Source of the DNA: Erythrophleum ivorense
Taxonomy: Eukaryota; Streptophyta; Magnoliopsida; Fabales; Fabaceae
Reading direction: 5' to 3'
Length of the DNA stretch: 64,000 bases
NCBI GenBank assembly: GCA_026724425.1
Contig: JAIUCV010000101.1
Location: 1,302,001 to 1,366,000 of the forward strand
Shown: piece by piece, positions 44,148 to 55,444 of the stretch
Layout of the letters: the number at the start of each line of letters is the position of its first letter
Position numbering within the stretch: the first letter of the stretch is position 1
Made by a program: the position numbers and the translations under genes
Notes under the pieces: generated by a model
What the model was told of the DNA's origin: nothing
The model's database searches: none
The model's input: the letters and a program-made list of their open reading frames with translations, nothing else

Positions 44148-44852
44148 TTCCAGCGATTGAAAAGCTTGTGAAGAAAATTTGAGGCTACGAAAATTAGGGT
44201 TAGGGTTTTTGTAAGTTAGTGAGGGGAAGAGACAAGTTAATTTGGAATCGTCGACTGATCTGTGGTTGGCTAATTCATCAGATTTCAGATTTCAGGATTT
44301 TTCAGATTTCTTTCTGCTGCTTTCCCGGTTGTTAATCAACGGCCACAAATATTCGACATTTTGTTTTTTCCACCATTTTGGAGAAAGAAAATAACAAAAA
44401 GCAAAATTGATAGATGCCAAATTTTGGATTTAACACAAAGATGACAAAACCTATCATTCTACATACATAAATACTATAAAAAAAAATAAAAAAGATTCTA
44501 TGAATTGTTTTAAATGTAGACTTTTTGGAAAAATTATACTTATATAAGAGATTCATATCATATACAGTACTAGGAACGATCCACCTTAAAGGCAAATCAT
44601 TAAGAGTTAAAACTTTACACCTTGAGGCATTGAGAGAAGCCTACGTTCAAAGGCAGCTTCAAAGCCATTTTACAATAAGACTCCCAAAAAATTACGATCC
44701 ATCATAACCAGAATTTCTATGTAAATTCCGAAACCGATTTAAAATTTTGTAAACGAGACGATAAGCAGCAAAAGGGGTTCGGGTTAAGAGCTGTACATTT
44801 CCCGGTAACGTAATGCGGTTGATTTGTGACAAAAAAAGGGTGTTCTTGAGTT
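44148..44852. other. Upstream region of PDV2 and 3' flank of the Ariadne gene
   Basis: No additional gene; both neighbours are on the minus strand. Confidence 0.5.
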
Positions 44853-47447
44853 TCATTTCCGCTCCATGGCTTCAGCTGGCAAGTTTAAATCCAGCAACGT
44901 CGTTTGGCTATTTCTGTGACTCCCGTCTTTCCGGGGACGTTTCCTGGAAGAGCAACTTGTTTCTTCTGAGTTCCGTCCTGTACTAGAAGAGATTATGGTT
45001 GGTACTTGGTGCGTGTAAAAAGAGAGGCGTTATGATGTGAAGTTTCAAGATTTACCGCTTGTACCGCAATTCGAAGGTTGACATATCTCACCAACAGCTT
45101 CCTTGGCATTCCGGGAACTATAAAAGTCGGAAGCTCGTTCTATCCCGTTCGATCTGTATGGAGCAATGTTGTGAATGCCGAGTTGCAGAGAACCCAGCAA
45201 GTCGTTTTCAATGCATTCAAACCTGCAAAACCAAAACTTATTGACATGTCAGTTTCTATAAACACTCTCTTCGCAATCTTTTAACTAGTTAAACAACAAG
45301 GCTAACATTTTTTTGCAGAGTGTATCGACCGCAACTGAGAGATTGATGACTTGAATCCTTATCTGCATGACTTTATCATCATCAAACTGATCAAAGGGCT
45401 CTTCCAAGAACTTTGAAAGTTTCTCAACATTAGCTTCAAGCTGCTGCTGCTGATCCTCGAAAAGGTTTTGCTTTATCTCTCTCTCCTCAGAGCTCATCTC
45501 GTCTTTGAACAGCTCGTCTCCGAACATGTAAAACGCGAAAGGGTATGAATACGAAAGGACTCGTCTTGATCTAAATAACCGGTGGAGTCCGTTTGTAACC
45601 CAGCTGAAGTCTTTAAGCTGTAACTGTCTCTTCTCCGAAATCGTCACCTTCTCGAGGATAGTATCTCTAAGTTTATCCTCTAGCTTGGAGGAATCGACAT
45701 GTGCTTTGTAACGGTTATGGTAATGCATATACCGGTAAAGATCTCTTTTCGCTCTCTCCATCTGTTTCTTTTTGTCTTCTTGGTACCGACCACAACTATG
45801 ACCCGAGATGCTAGACCAAGTGTGATCTTTTCCAGTAGCTTCACCACACAACCAACTGTACAAGTAACAGACAAACAAGAGATTCAACACCAACTGTAGT
45901 ACAAAAGCAGAGTAAACAATGGAGAGAAACAAGGTCTCACCAGAAAGATTGTCCGCAGATACAAGTCACGAGATTGCATCCACCATTCTTTTCGACGGGT
46001 TTGTAACATTTGGGACACGGCTTTGTGTGAACAGTTATCCAATTGACAGTCTCGGACTCATCGTGGCACTTTTTCCTCCACAGCTCCAACATCAAACAAG
46101 AGCAAGGGGAGTGGGCTTGATACGAACAATTGAAACAGAACTGAAACCCACAGGAGCATTCAACCTCACACAGCTCGTCATCCTCAACACGTATTGCATT
46201 CCCACAATGCGGAGCGCTGGGACACCACTTGACCATTTTGTTATCTTCGATGTACGACTCGATAAGAAAACGATCAAACTTCTCCGCTAAATCTGGTTGG
46301 CTTTTACTAACTAGAGTCCTGACAACATCTTCATCACAAATAGCATTGCACTTATGAGCCATGCACCTAATCCTTTTGCTCTGACCTTCATTTATCTTTA
46401 CAGTAAAATGCCCTGCCCAACCTAAAGCAAGAAACACCATAGTATGTTATTGAACAACTCAATACGCAATTTCATTTTAAGATATCATGATAATGAACAA
46501 AGCATTTGGATTTGGGACTCACAGTTATTGCAAAAGCAGTGGCCACAGTCCATTCTTGTCATCTGATGACCTGGTACATCCTCTATGCAGATATCACAAC
46601 TCATCATCGGGGAGCGAGAAACAGAAGAATCACGACGTTGATTTTCAAGAACTGTAAGACCAGCACCGGAAAACAAGCTATCTTTCCCTTTCTCAACAAG
46701 GACAGCAAACAACTTCTCAACGTCCCATCGGTAATGTATAAGTAGAGTCCGAGCATGGTGCTCCTTAAGCGATAACAATTCCATCACTCTTCGCAAATCC
46801 TCCCTCTGCATTGATAATAAAGGAAACAGTTTCACCAAGTTAAGCCTTCAAAGTGAAACCACAAACATACTTTTCCACATCATATGACACAAGAAGAATC
46901 ATTGCTCTTTTCACCTGTGCCGTCAGAAGCGATTCCTTCGTAATCACCTACAAAATGCTGATAAACAGTTAGGATAAACAAACATAGGCTTTGTGAAGAT
47001 CAAAATCTTATGCTAATTGAAGTAATGCCGCCACTCCAATCTAAGTAATGAAATTTCACATTAACGATTTAGCTAAAAAAGCCAAAAGTGCCAACAAAAT
47101 CGCGCTAAATTAGCAGACCATTAGCTCAATAGATTCCAGGTTTCCATAAGCTTAAACAGAAGGATGAAGTCGAGAAGCTAAGAAATTTGGATGAACAGAG
47201 AGATACTAGGAACTGATTTTTTCAACCGAGATTTCAGCCTAGTGATATGGAAGCTGGAAATTAACTGACCCAGACAAAGGAGAAGACGATATGCTACAAT
47301 CGGGCGAAATTTAGTGCATACCTTGGCCATATTTATTCTGGAAGAAACAGGCTGCAAATTGGATTCTTCATTATCGAGCCCGTCGAGAGACTCTTGATCG
47401 GAAGAGTAGTAGTAATCGTCCTCCTCGCCGCTCAAATAATCATCCAT
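44853..47447 (-). CDS. ARI12: Ariadne-type RBR E3 ubiquitin ligase (ARI12-like), 7 exons
   Basis: Exons 47447-47322, 46947-46915, 46805-46523, 46421-45941, 45855-45307, 45222-45056 and 44977-44853 join without a break to 587 residues. After an acidic N-terminus comes a UBA-like helix region, then RING1 (CDICIEDVPGHQ...CGHCFCNNCW), the IBR domain (YIEDNKMVKWCPSAPHCGNAI...) and RING2 (CPKCYKPVEKNGGCNLVTC); the Cys of NGGC is the catalytic thioester residue of RBR ligases. The Ariadne helical domain follows, and the C-terminus contains LLDLNLPAE, an EAR-like motif. Close to A. thaliana ARI12 as I remember it. The exon 6-7 junction (acceptor TACAG) was chosen because it restores the DLNLP frame. 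Confidence 0.9.
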
Positions 47448-49181
47448 CGACGAAGATTTTTTATTGGAAGTAATGACAATTTAGCTTTTAAATCAGAATG
47501 AAGTCGCCGACAATTATCTGATGCCGAAAGGCGAAAGGGAACGACGGAGGCGATCAAGTGCGAAATGATCAACAGAGGAAGAGAACGATGACAGAGATAG
47601 AGATGGAAAGAAGCGAAGCAAAACTTTCCGGCGAGATAAAAAAAAAAATTAGGGTTAGAGTTTTGCCGGTGACTGGACTATATCACCGGCAGATGCTTAT
47701 ATGGACAAAGATTCCAAACTCACGCACGATACGCAACGAACACACTATAGAGCCAAACGGCACCGTTTTGTTTCGAAAACTGATCAAGAAGCTTGTTAAT
47801 AAAATACAAATTATTGCACATTTTACTATATACTAATTTCAAATCATTTCATATTATATGATATGTTTCTGTTTTCAAAAACTAAACACGGCCATATATA
47901 CATTGCACTAATGTTCTTTAGAATATCCTTCTTCTGAAAGCCGAAATATTCGTTAAAAACAAAGATGAGAAGATTTTGGTGAGATACTTCAACAAGAACA
48001 TATTCTTATTAATGTTGTTCAGATTTTCATTTTTTTGTATTCCTTGTTGTTGTTTTTTTGTATGATATACTTGGTTTGACCGGTAAATTAAGTTTGGTTA
48101 GGTAAAGTTGGTTAAGTGGCAAACTAGTTAATTATTTATGGTTTTGTTCATTAGTCAACTTAACTAATGTTTATCATCGGCTGGCTAACCATGGTATCAT
48201 GCTCTCAGTTAATTTTCTCAAGATTTGTTTGGTAGTAAAAAAACTTCAAGTTTAGTTTGTTACGTTTTGTTATCACACATCTTATAAAGCTTGATGCCTT
48301 TTCATAGAGGATTCTTCTGCTTTGTCTAGTTTGCTTTTCTATTTTGTGTCCCATCATTACGTTCCGCTCTGTTTTTGAATAAGATACAATTTGTTTTAAT
48401 CTTCAGTCTTTGTAATAAACTCAACTGAAGTCTTCTATTTAAAGCTATCCGGACTGTCTATAATGCTTCCAAGATGTGACTTGTGAGTGAATGTATTTCA
48501 CTCATAGTAAAATGAATTTATTGCTTATTGTGAGCTAGTAATTCATGTATCTGAGCTCAAGAAGATTGCAATTCTACAAAGTGGGGCTTGAACCATTAGG
48601 ATTTGAGAAGCAAATGATCTACACATATTAGTCACTTTAATTTTGGGGGCCAAGGTCAAGGGCCGGCGCGTAGACAGCAAATATTGCTGCTCTCTGGTTA
48701 TGTTTATTAGTTTATGCTTCCGACGAATGTACCACAAACAGGAAAAGACTTTGATGTATGATCATTTGTTCGCGTAAACAAATTTTGTTGGTTCTTTAGA
48801 TTGAGATTAGTTTCATCTAAGATTTAGATTAGTCTATTTGCTTTTGTTTCTAACTTTAGTAAAGAAAAAAAACAGAACAAAGAGATGAATCTTGAATGAT
48901 CTGGTTCTTATCGTAATTAGTAATCTACCAAATTTAGGACAATACAGAAAAGAAAGAAAAAAATTATGTGTTTCTTGATATCTTCTAATCCAATTTTTAT
49001 CCTGGAATTTTTTATATTTAACCATAACAAGTCATCAGTTAACTAAATGTTTGTTTTTTAAACAGTTGATATTAGTTGGCTTCACATCTATATAAACCCT
49101 CTCATCTCTCAAAACATTTCGTAGCTCACTATCTCTTCTCTTTACCAATTTCTTAGTTTTACAAGCAGAGCGAAGACAACA
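47448..49181. other. Divergent intergenic region between ARI12 and the polyol transporter
   Basis: 1.7 kb, AT-rich. The first part is the ARI12 leader/promoter. A TATAAA box at 49091-49096 and a short leader belong to the transporter. A GGGCCGGC motif near 48660 resembles half of a hAT MITE end, but the other end was not found. Confidence 0.5.
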
Positions 49182-50886
49182 ATGACTTCCTCTGGAGTAG
49201 AACAAGGTGTTATGGTTGCGGCATCCGAGCCACCGAGAGGGAATAGAAGCCGATTTGCTTTTGCTTGTGCAATATTAGCCTCCATGACTTCTATCATCCT
49301 TGGTTACGGTTCGTCTTCTTTCTAATTTCTTAACACTCACCAGCGATGCATTTCATATTTTGCCTGGTTAACATACGTTTTGGGGATGTTGCAGATATTG
49401 GAGTGATGAGTGGAGCGGCAATTTTCATTAAAGATGATTTGAAACTTTCCGACGTACAACTTGAGATTCTTATGGGAATTTTAAACATCTACTCTCTGGT
49501 CGGCTCCGGCGCGGCCGGTAGGACTTCTGATTGGATCGGAAGACGATACACCATTGTGTTGGCAGGCGCCTTCTTCTTTTGCGGTGCACTTCTCATGGGT
49601 TTTGCCACAAACTATCCTTTCATTATGGTCGGACGTTTTGTAGCCGGTATTGGTGTCGGTTACGCTATGATGATTGCACCGGTTTACACTGCTGAAGTTG
49701 CTCCTGCCTCTTCTCGTGGTTTCCTCAGCTCTTTCCCTGAGGTCTAAATATATCCAAACTTTCTAATTCTAATAAAGAAAAACAATAACAAAGATGTTGA
49801 TGTAATGTGGTTATTTCTATGCAGATATTTATCAACATTGGTATACTTTTAGGTTACGTATCGAATTACTTCTTCTCCAAGCTTCCCGAGCATCTTGGAT
49901 GGAGGTTCATGTTAGGTATCGGAGCGGTTCCCTCGGTGTTCCTAGCCCTCGGAGTGTTGGCAATGCCGGAGTCTCCACGGTGGCTAGTCCTCCAAGGTCG
50001 TCTCGGGGATGCTTTTAAAGTCCTTGACAAAACCTCAAACACAAAAGAAGAAGCCATCACGAGGCTCGATGACATCAAACGCGCTGCAGGAATCCCCGAT
50101 GACATGAAAGACGATGTGATAGTTGTTCCGAACAAGAAAAGTGCCGGAAAAGGTGTGTGGAAGGATCTTCTCGTCCGACCAACACCTTCCGTCCGACACA
50201 TCCTTATAGCATGCCTTGGAATCCATTTCGCTCAGCAAGCTTCTGGAATCGATGCGGTCGTGCTTTACTCTCCGACCATCTTCTTAAAGGCTGGTTTGAA
50301 ATCCAAGAACGACCAGCTCTTGGCTACGGTCGCTGTGGGAATTGTCAAAACGCTATTTATCGTTGTAGGGACTTGTGTGGTCGATAGGTTTGGACGACGT
50401 GCCTTGTTGCTCACGAGTATGGGAGGAATGTTTCTTTCCTTGACCGCGCTTGGGACTAGTCTCACTGTGATCGACAGAAACCCGGGACAGACGCTCAAGT
50501 GGGCTATAGGGCTTAGTGTTACCACGGTGATGACTTTTGTAGCTACGTTCTCAATAGGTGCTGGCCCGGTGACGTGGGTCTACTGCTCGGAGATATTCCC
50601 TGTGAGGCTAAGAGCTCAAGGGGCAAGTTTGGGAGTGATGTTGAATAGATTGATGAGTGGTATTATTGGAATGACATTCTTATCTCTTTCTAAAGGTCTC
50701 ACCATTGGTGGTGCGTTCCTTCTCTTTGCCGGAGTTGCAGCCGCCGCATGGGTCTTTTTCTTCACTTTCCTTCCGGAGACACAAGGTATGCCTTTGGAAG
50801 AGATGGAGACTCTTTTCGGGAGCTACACCGCAAACAAGAAGAAGAATGTTAGGAGCAAAGGCAATGAAGTTGTTGAAGAACAATGA
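49182..50886 (+). CDS. Polyol/monosaccharide H+ symporter (PMT1/PMT2 type), 3 exons
   Basis: Exons 49182-49308, 49395-49741 and 49825-50886 join to 511 residues, exactly the length I remember for A. thaliana PMT1/2. MFS sugar-porter signatures are present: GYDIGVMSGA in TM1, GRTSDWIGRR between TM2 and TM3, PESPRWL after TM6, QQASGIDAVVLYSP in TM7, DRFGRR between TM8 and TM9, and PETQGMPLEEME after TM12. It should import sugar alcohols and monosaccharides with protons across the plasma membrane. A. thaliana has a tandem pair here (At2g16120/At2g16130); only one copy is in this window. Confidence 0.92.
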
Positions 50887-51025
50887 TCAGATTTTTTTTT
50901 TTTTTTTCATTATTGTTTTGGTTAGTGGAAATGTCGATGCCAAAATATTCCCGAACTAATTGTCTAATTCTTCATTATGTGTAAACAATGTGAGTGTGGC
51001 ATTAAATACCAAGCATCGATTCATG

Positions 51026-52553
51026 TAGGGGTGTCAAAATGGGTTGAAATTTATGGGTTGACCCAACCCAACCAACCCATTAACCCTAATGGATCAAATT
51101 TTTTGGTTCTAATGGATTAATGGATCAAATGGATTGTGGATCAAATGGGTTGTGGATTAAATGGGTCAAATTGAAATGGATTGATGGATGAAATGGTTAA
51201 CTATCACCTTCTCATCATACATAAATTTATTTTTCAAATTAGTCCTTCCACAATTATGATTTCACTTTTTGTCTATAAAAAACATGATTTTGCAAATTAC
51301 TCCGTCCCAATTTTTTTCTTTTTTCAAAATTATACCCAACAAAATATGAAATTTAGTTTTTTCCCCAAATATATAATTTTCACAAAAAAATTTCGCAAAA
51401 AATGCGGGTTTCACAATTTTTCACCAAAACTTACGATTTCACTATTTTTCCGCCCAAAACCCGTTTTGACAAATTTTCCCGCCCAAAACGCGTTTCACAA
51501 ATTTTCCGTCCGAAATCGCGTTTTCACAAATTTTCCGTCCGAAATCAAGTTTTGATAAATTTTTCCTCCCAAAATGCGTTTTCACAATTTTTTCACCCAG
51601 AATCGTGTTTTGACAAATTTTCCCGCCAAAATCGTGTTTTGACAAATTTTCCCGCCTAAAACGCGTTTTGATATTTTCCCGCCAAAACGCGTTTTGACAA
51701 ATTTTCCCGCCAAAATCGTGTTTTGACAAATTTTCCGTCCAAAATGGCGTTTTGACAAATTTTCCCGCCTAAAACGCGTTTTGATATTTTCCCGCCAAAA
51801 CGCGTTTTGACAAATTTTCCCGCCAAAATCGTGTTTTGACAAATTTTCCCGCCTAAAACGCGTTTTGATATTTTCCCGCCAAAACGCGTTTTGACAAATT
51901 TTCCCCCCAAAATCGTGTTTTGACAAATTTTCCCGCCCAAAACGCGTTTTGACAAATTTTCCCCCCAAAATCGTGTTTTGACAAATTTTCCCGCCTAAAA
52001 CGCGTTTTGATATTTTCCCGCCAAAACGCGTTTTGACAAATTTTCCCGCCAAAATCGTGTTTTGACAAATTTTCCGTCCAAAATGACGTTTTGACAAATT
52101 TTCCCGCCTAAAACGCGTTTTGATATTTTCCAGCCCAAAACGCGTTTCACAAATTTTCTGTCCGAAATCGCGTATTCACAAATTTTTCGTCCAAAATCGT
52201 GTTTTGACAAATTTTCCCGCCTAAAACGTGTTTTGATAAAATTTCTCGGCTAAAACGCGTTTTCATAAATTTTTCGTCCAAAATCGTGTTTTGGCAAATT
52301 TTCCCGCCCAAAACGCGTTTTCACAAATTTTCTAGCCCAAAATGCATTTTGATAAAATTATTAAAAAATTATTTATGTTTATTGTTTATGGATCATGGGT
52401 TAACCATTTAACCAATTAAACCATATAATTAGATGGGTCATGGATCAACCTAATCCATTTACTAATTGGGTTGGATTAACCCATGACCCATTAACTCTCA
52501 ACCCATTTGGATAATGGGTTAGATGGGTTGGATTACCCATTTTGACACCCCTA
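51026..52553. mobile_element. Non-autonomous hAT element, 1528 bp, carrying a minisatellite
   Basis: TIR TAGGGGTGTCAAAATGGGT is present at both ends in inverted orientation, with a perfect 8-bp target duplication GATTCATG at 51018-51025 and 52554-52561. The subterminal regions are rich in GGGTTGG/CCAACCC and ATGGATCAA motifs. No transposase is encoded: the interior is the tandem repeat at about 51390-52350. It begins about 140 bp after the stop codon of the polyol transporter. Confidence 0.92.
51390..52350. repeat. Minisatellite, about 28-bp period, with 17 E2F-type sites
   Basis: Units alternate between AAAACGCGTTTTGACAAA and AAAATCGTGTTTTGACAAA, each followed by TTTTCCCGCC or a variant (TTTTCCGTCC and others). 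I count 17 exact TTTTCCCGCC; the E2F consensus is TTTSSCGC. A higher-order period of about 84 bp (three units, one shortened to GATATTTTCCCGCC) is visible at 51.6-52.1 kb. ACGCGT palindromes recur as well. Open frames on the minus strand with SKHDFGGKICQN-like repeats are by-products. Confidence 0.92.
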
Positions 52554-52561
52554 GATTCATG

Positions 52562-53353
52562 GTTATCAAAATCAGATATCTACCAGAAAAATTCTTATAA
52601 CCACTATTAATCGAAAAAATAGCCAGAACAATCAAGAACATTAAAATATTCGTGCAAAAGGCAAATCTAATAGTATATCTAATTAATAGTTTGTAATTGT
52701 CCCTTTATATATAAGAGAATCTAATACTGAAATAAGAAGTTAAATAAAATATAATAGAAAATTATTTAAGAAGTTGATATATACGTTGCAAATGTCGTCA
52801 TACTTAACAATGATATGATATATTCAGTATCTTTTTCAGATATTTTCGATATTTTTGTTCATTGTTTTGTTTTCATTTCATTTTCATAGTTTTGTAGATC
52901 ACAACAAAAGACATCCTTTTATATTACTCCGTACGACTTTTTGTCAACATATTCCGTACATTTTTTTTGGTAAGACAGCCGTACGAATTCTTTGAACTAA
53001 AGCTTACTCCGTACGATTTTTTTGTCAACATATTCCGTACGACTTCAGAAGCTAAAACGCATTCTCTAACATAGAAAAACGACAAATTCAGGGTCGTCTT
53101 CAAAGTATTCAATTATGACTTCATTCTTCATTTTGTTTTCATTCATGGTTTCCAAATTCCAAGGAGTTCTGTTTATAAATTTTAGTGTTCCAACTTTAAC
53201 GCATTGATTACTAGAATAATCAATGCAAGTTCAAGAATACAAACGGTCGACAGCTTATGCATTAAGAAAAATAAATTAACAAATCGTGATCCCTAAAAAC
53301 CCCTAAGTGGACACACGATGAACACCAAAGCAAACCCTAAAAAAGCTACTAAA
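52562..53353. other. Intergenic, with a short direct repeat
   Basis: CTCCGTACGACTTTTTGTCA (about 52928) recurs with small changes at about 53008, and TATTCCGTAC follows each. Otherwise no feature; the right end is the 3' flank of the DUF7086 gene. Confidence 0.5.
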
Positions 53354-54295
53354 TCAGGGATTAAATGTTTCGCAGGGGTCGAGCTGCTTGCATAGACAAA
53401 GATAAGTCGAGTAGAGTACACGATCCTTCGAACCGGTGCGATGTTGACTAGTCTTATCACAAAAGTACCTGAGCTGATCCAAAGTACAACATCCCAACAT
53501 TTGCCCTAACAAAAGAAACAACCAATTGATTTCTTCCTTCTCACCAATCACCGGCTTCATCTCGCTCTCGCATGACCGGCACGGAGTCAGTTTCGGATAC
53601 AGCCAAACGTTCGGGGCTCGTTGACGCAGCCCTTCCTTGTTCTGCTTGATGTATCGATACAATTCCTCAAACTTCTCCCTTAGATTATACTCCAAGGTTT
53701 GAGAATTCTCGCAAGGCCTGCAATGGACTTGTCCAGTGATCACGTTAATATTCTTGGAAAACAAGTATCTTAGGTTATGAATTACGGCTGGCCTTGTCGT
53801 GGCCCATGGATACGGTGGTACGATATCCTTTTCACCGGCGTTTCTTTCAACCGCAATCGCCGCTCTGGATGAGTTACGACGTGCTTGATGACCAGCTGGT
53901 GGCCGACCTAACCTAGTTCCTTGTCGGGGAGCCTCCAAGGCCACAGATCCACCTTGGTTCGCTTGAGGAGGCTGAAGGAGTTGTCCTGACAGAGGATAAG
54001 GCGGTGGAAACGGTGGAAGAGGCACCGCCAGCGGTGGAGATGGAGGAAAAGCCGTCCCGGAGATATTCCAATGATTTATGACGTTGTAGTATTCAGGAGG
54101 CATCATGTGATGTGGAGGAAGAGGAGGCTGGACGTTTGGTGATGTCAAAAGTTGCATGAACTTGCTCTGTCCTTCGATGGGATCTTGTTCCTCCACGGGG
54201 ACTTGTTCATCGACGGGATCTTGTTCTTGAGGACCATTGATTCCCAAGGAGAGATCAAGGCTGAGACGATTGTTGGGATCTTTGTTTAGATCCAT
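53354..54295 (-). CDS. DUF7086 domain protein
   Basis: A single exon, 313 residues. It starts MDLNKDPNNRLSLDLSLGI; LSLDLSL is an EAR-like LxLxL motif. Then a Pro-rich linker (residues about 55-115), an AT-hook-like LGRPPAG, and the conserved C-terminal domain from PPYPWATTRPA to the end, with two CxxC knuckles (CRPC and CRSC) and NWLFLLLGQMLGCCTLDQLRYFC followed by HRTGSKDRVLY. The domain is a crucifer family I remember as DUF7086; its function is unknown. The CxxC pairs suggest zinc binding, and the EAR-like motif suggests a nuclear repressor role; both are inference. Confidence 0.85.
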   Translation of the reverse strand: MDLNKDPNNRLSLDLSLGINGPQEQDPVDEQVPVEEQDPIEGQSKFMQLLTSPNVQPPLPPHHMMPPEYYNVINHWNISGTAFPPSPPLAVPLPPFPPPYPLSGQLLQPPQANQGGSVALEAPRQGTRLGRPPAGHQARRNSSRAAIAVERNAGEKDIVPPYPWATTRPAVIHNLRYLFSKNINVITGQVHCRPCENSQTLEYNLREKFEELYRYIKQNKEGLRQRAPNVWLYPKLTPCRSCESEMKPVIGEKEEINWLFLLLGQMLGCCTLDQLRYFCDKTSQHRTGSKDRVLYSTYLCLCKQLDPCETFNP

Positions 54296-54749
54296 GGTAT
54301 AGTGAAAGATAAATCTAAGTTCTTCTGCTGTTAGTGTTTTGTTTTATTGGAAAGATAGAGAACATGATAAATATATCTGTTATTAACAAAGCAACACAAC
54401 TTGTATATATAGATTTTTTGTGTACGTAGACAGTTTTTTTTTTTTAATTAACATGCATAAAAGTCATTTTCGACATTATCAACATTGAACAAAAAAAAAA
54501 GAAACAAAAACTTAATAAGTTAATATTAATGTTTAAAAAAAAAAAGAGAGGATATATACTAATATATGTAGAATGTGTATCAATAACAATATTTATATTT
54601 AAGTGTTTTTAATTTTAAGTACACTATACAATACATATATATTTTTTATTTTGAGGTATAAGTTTTTAAATCGTAAAAGAAAATTATTTAGAATTTTTTT
54701 TTGTAAAAAAAATTGGAGATGTACCCATAGTTACTTAGGTACATTTGGA
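54296..54749. other. Upstream region of the DUF7086 gene
   Basis: AT-rich promoter region, no other feature. Confidence 0.45.
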
Positions 54750-55400
54750 AATTTAGGAATGAAAAAATGTTCTTAACTAATGATGATCGAGACTCTCTAG
54801 AAATCATCACGTTGGCAGAATCTGAAGCTAATGCATGGAAGTTAGCTCAGATAAGCTCAGGAAGGGACGATTTTAGTAGAAATGTGGGGGGAGAGCCACA
54901 ACAATGACTTAGCATCTGTCAGATGGATCGTGGAAAGCGACAATGTGTCGGGCTGGTCTAGGCTGGTATTGAGCAAATTCGGAAACAGAGAAATCTTGAT
55001 GGGGTCAAGTAATCTACGAAGAGGCCTAACACCGCGTTAAACAGAAATGGAGGCACTAGTTTGGACCATGCAATGTATGCTTGAGGAAAATATACATACT
55101 ATTGTCTTTGAGACTGACTGCACCGACATAGTGAAGATGGAGTCTAATCTTGACAAATGGCCAGCCTTCTCAATCATTCTCGAAGAAATTGATAAGTGCC
55201 GGAAGTCTTCTCCTTGTGCTCTATACGTCACATTTCGAGGACGAACAACAAGAGGGTGGACAAGGTGGTACAGAGTGCACGAGACCCCCCCCCCCCCCCC
55301 CCACTGAATTGTACTATGTTAACTTTGTTCCACCGCTTTGGGTCACCGAATCGGTTTAGGAATAGAGAGGCTGCTGACAAAAAAAAAGAAAAAAAAACAA
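54750..55400 (+). pseudogene. LINE RNase H (RVT_3) remnant
   Basis: The translation around 55047-55250 reads MEALVWTMQCMLEENIHTIVFETDC...KWPAFSIILEEIDKC, and a neighbouring frame continues SRTNNKRVDKVVQSAR: the C-terminal RNase H-like domain of a plant LINE ORF2 with frameshifts. Upstream sequence from about 54750 is weaker. An A-rich run near 55380-55400 may be its 3' tail. Confidence 0.7.
55285..55302. repeat. Homopolymer of 18 C
   Basis: A pure run of 18 C inside the LINE remnant; long C runs are rare in this AT-rich DNA and may vary between individuals or be a sequencing-length uncertainty. Confidence 0.9.
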
Positions 55401-55444
55401 TCATTAAACACTTACCAACACCGTCAAATATACCAGAGATATGA

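Noticed and set aside
48570..48610. Box B-like GGTTCAAGCCCC on the minus strand as a tRNA or SINE
   Set aside because: No box A at the right distance and no cloverleaf.
48640..48700. GGGCCGGC motif as another hAT MITE
   Set aside because: Only one possible end; no partner end or 8-bp duplication found.
51442..52210. Overlapping minus-strand frames encoding repeated SKHDFGGKICQN-like peptides
   Set aside because: By-product of the minisatellite; all frames overlap and vary with unit length.
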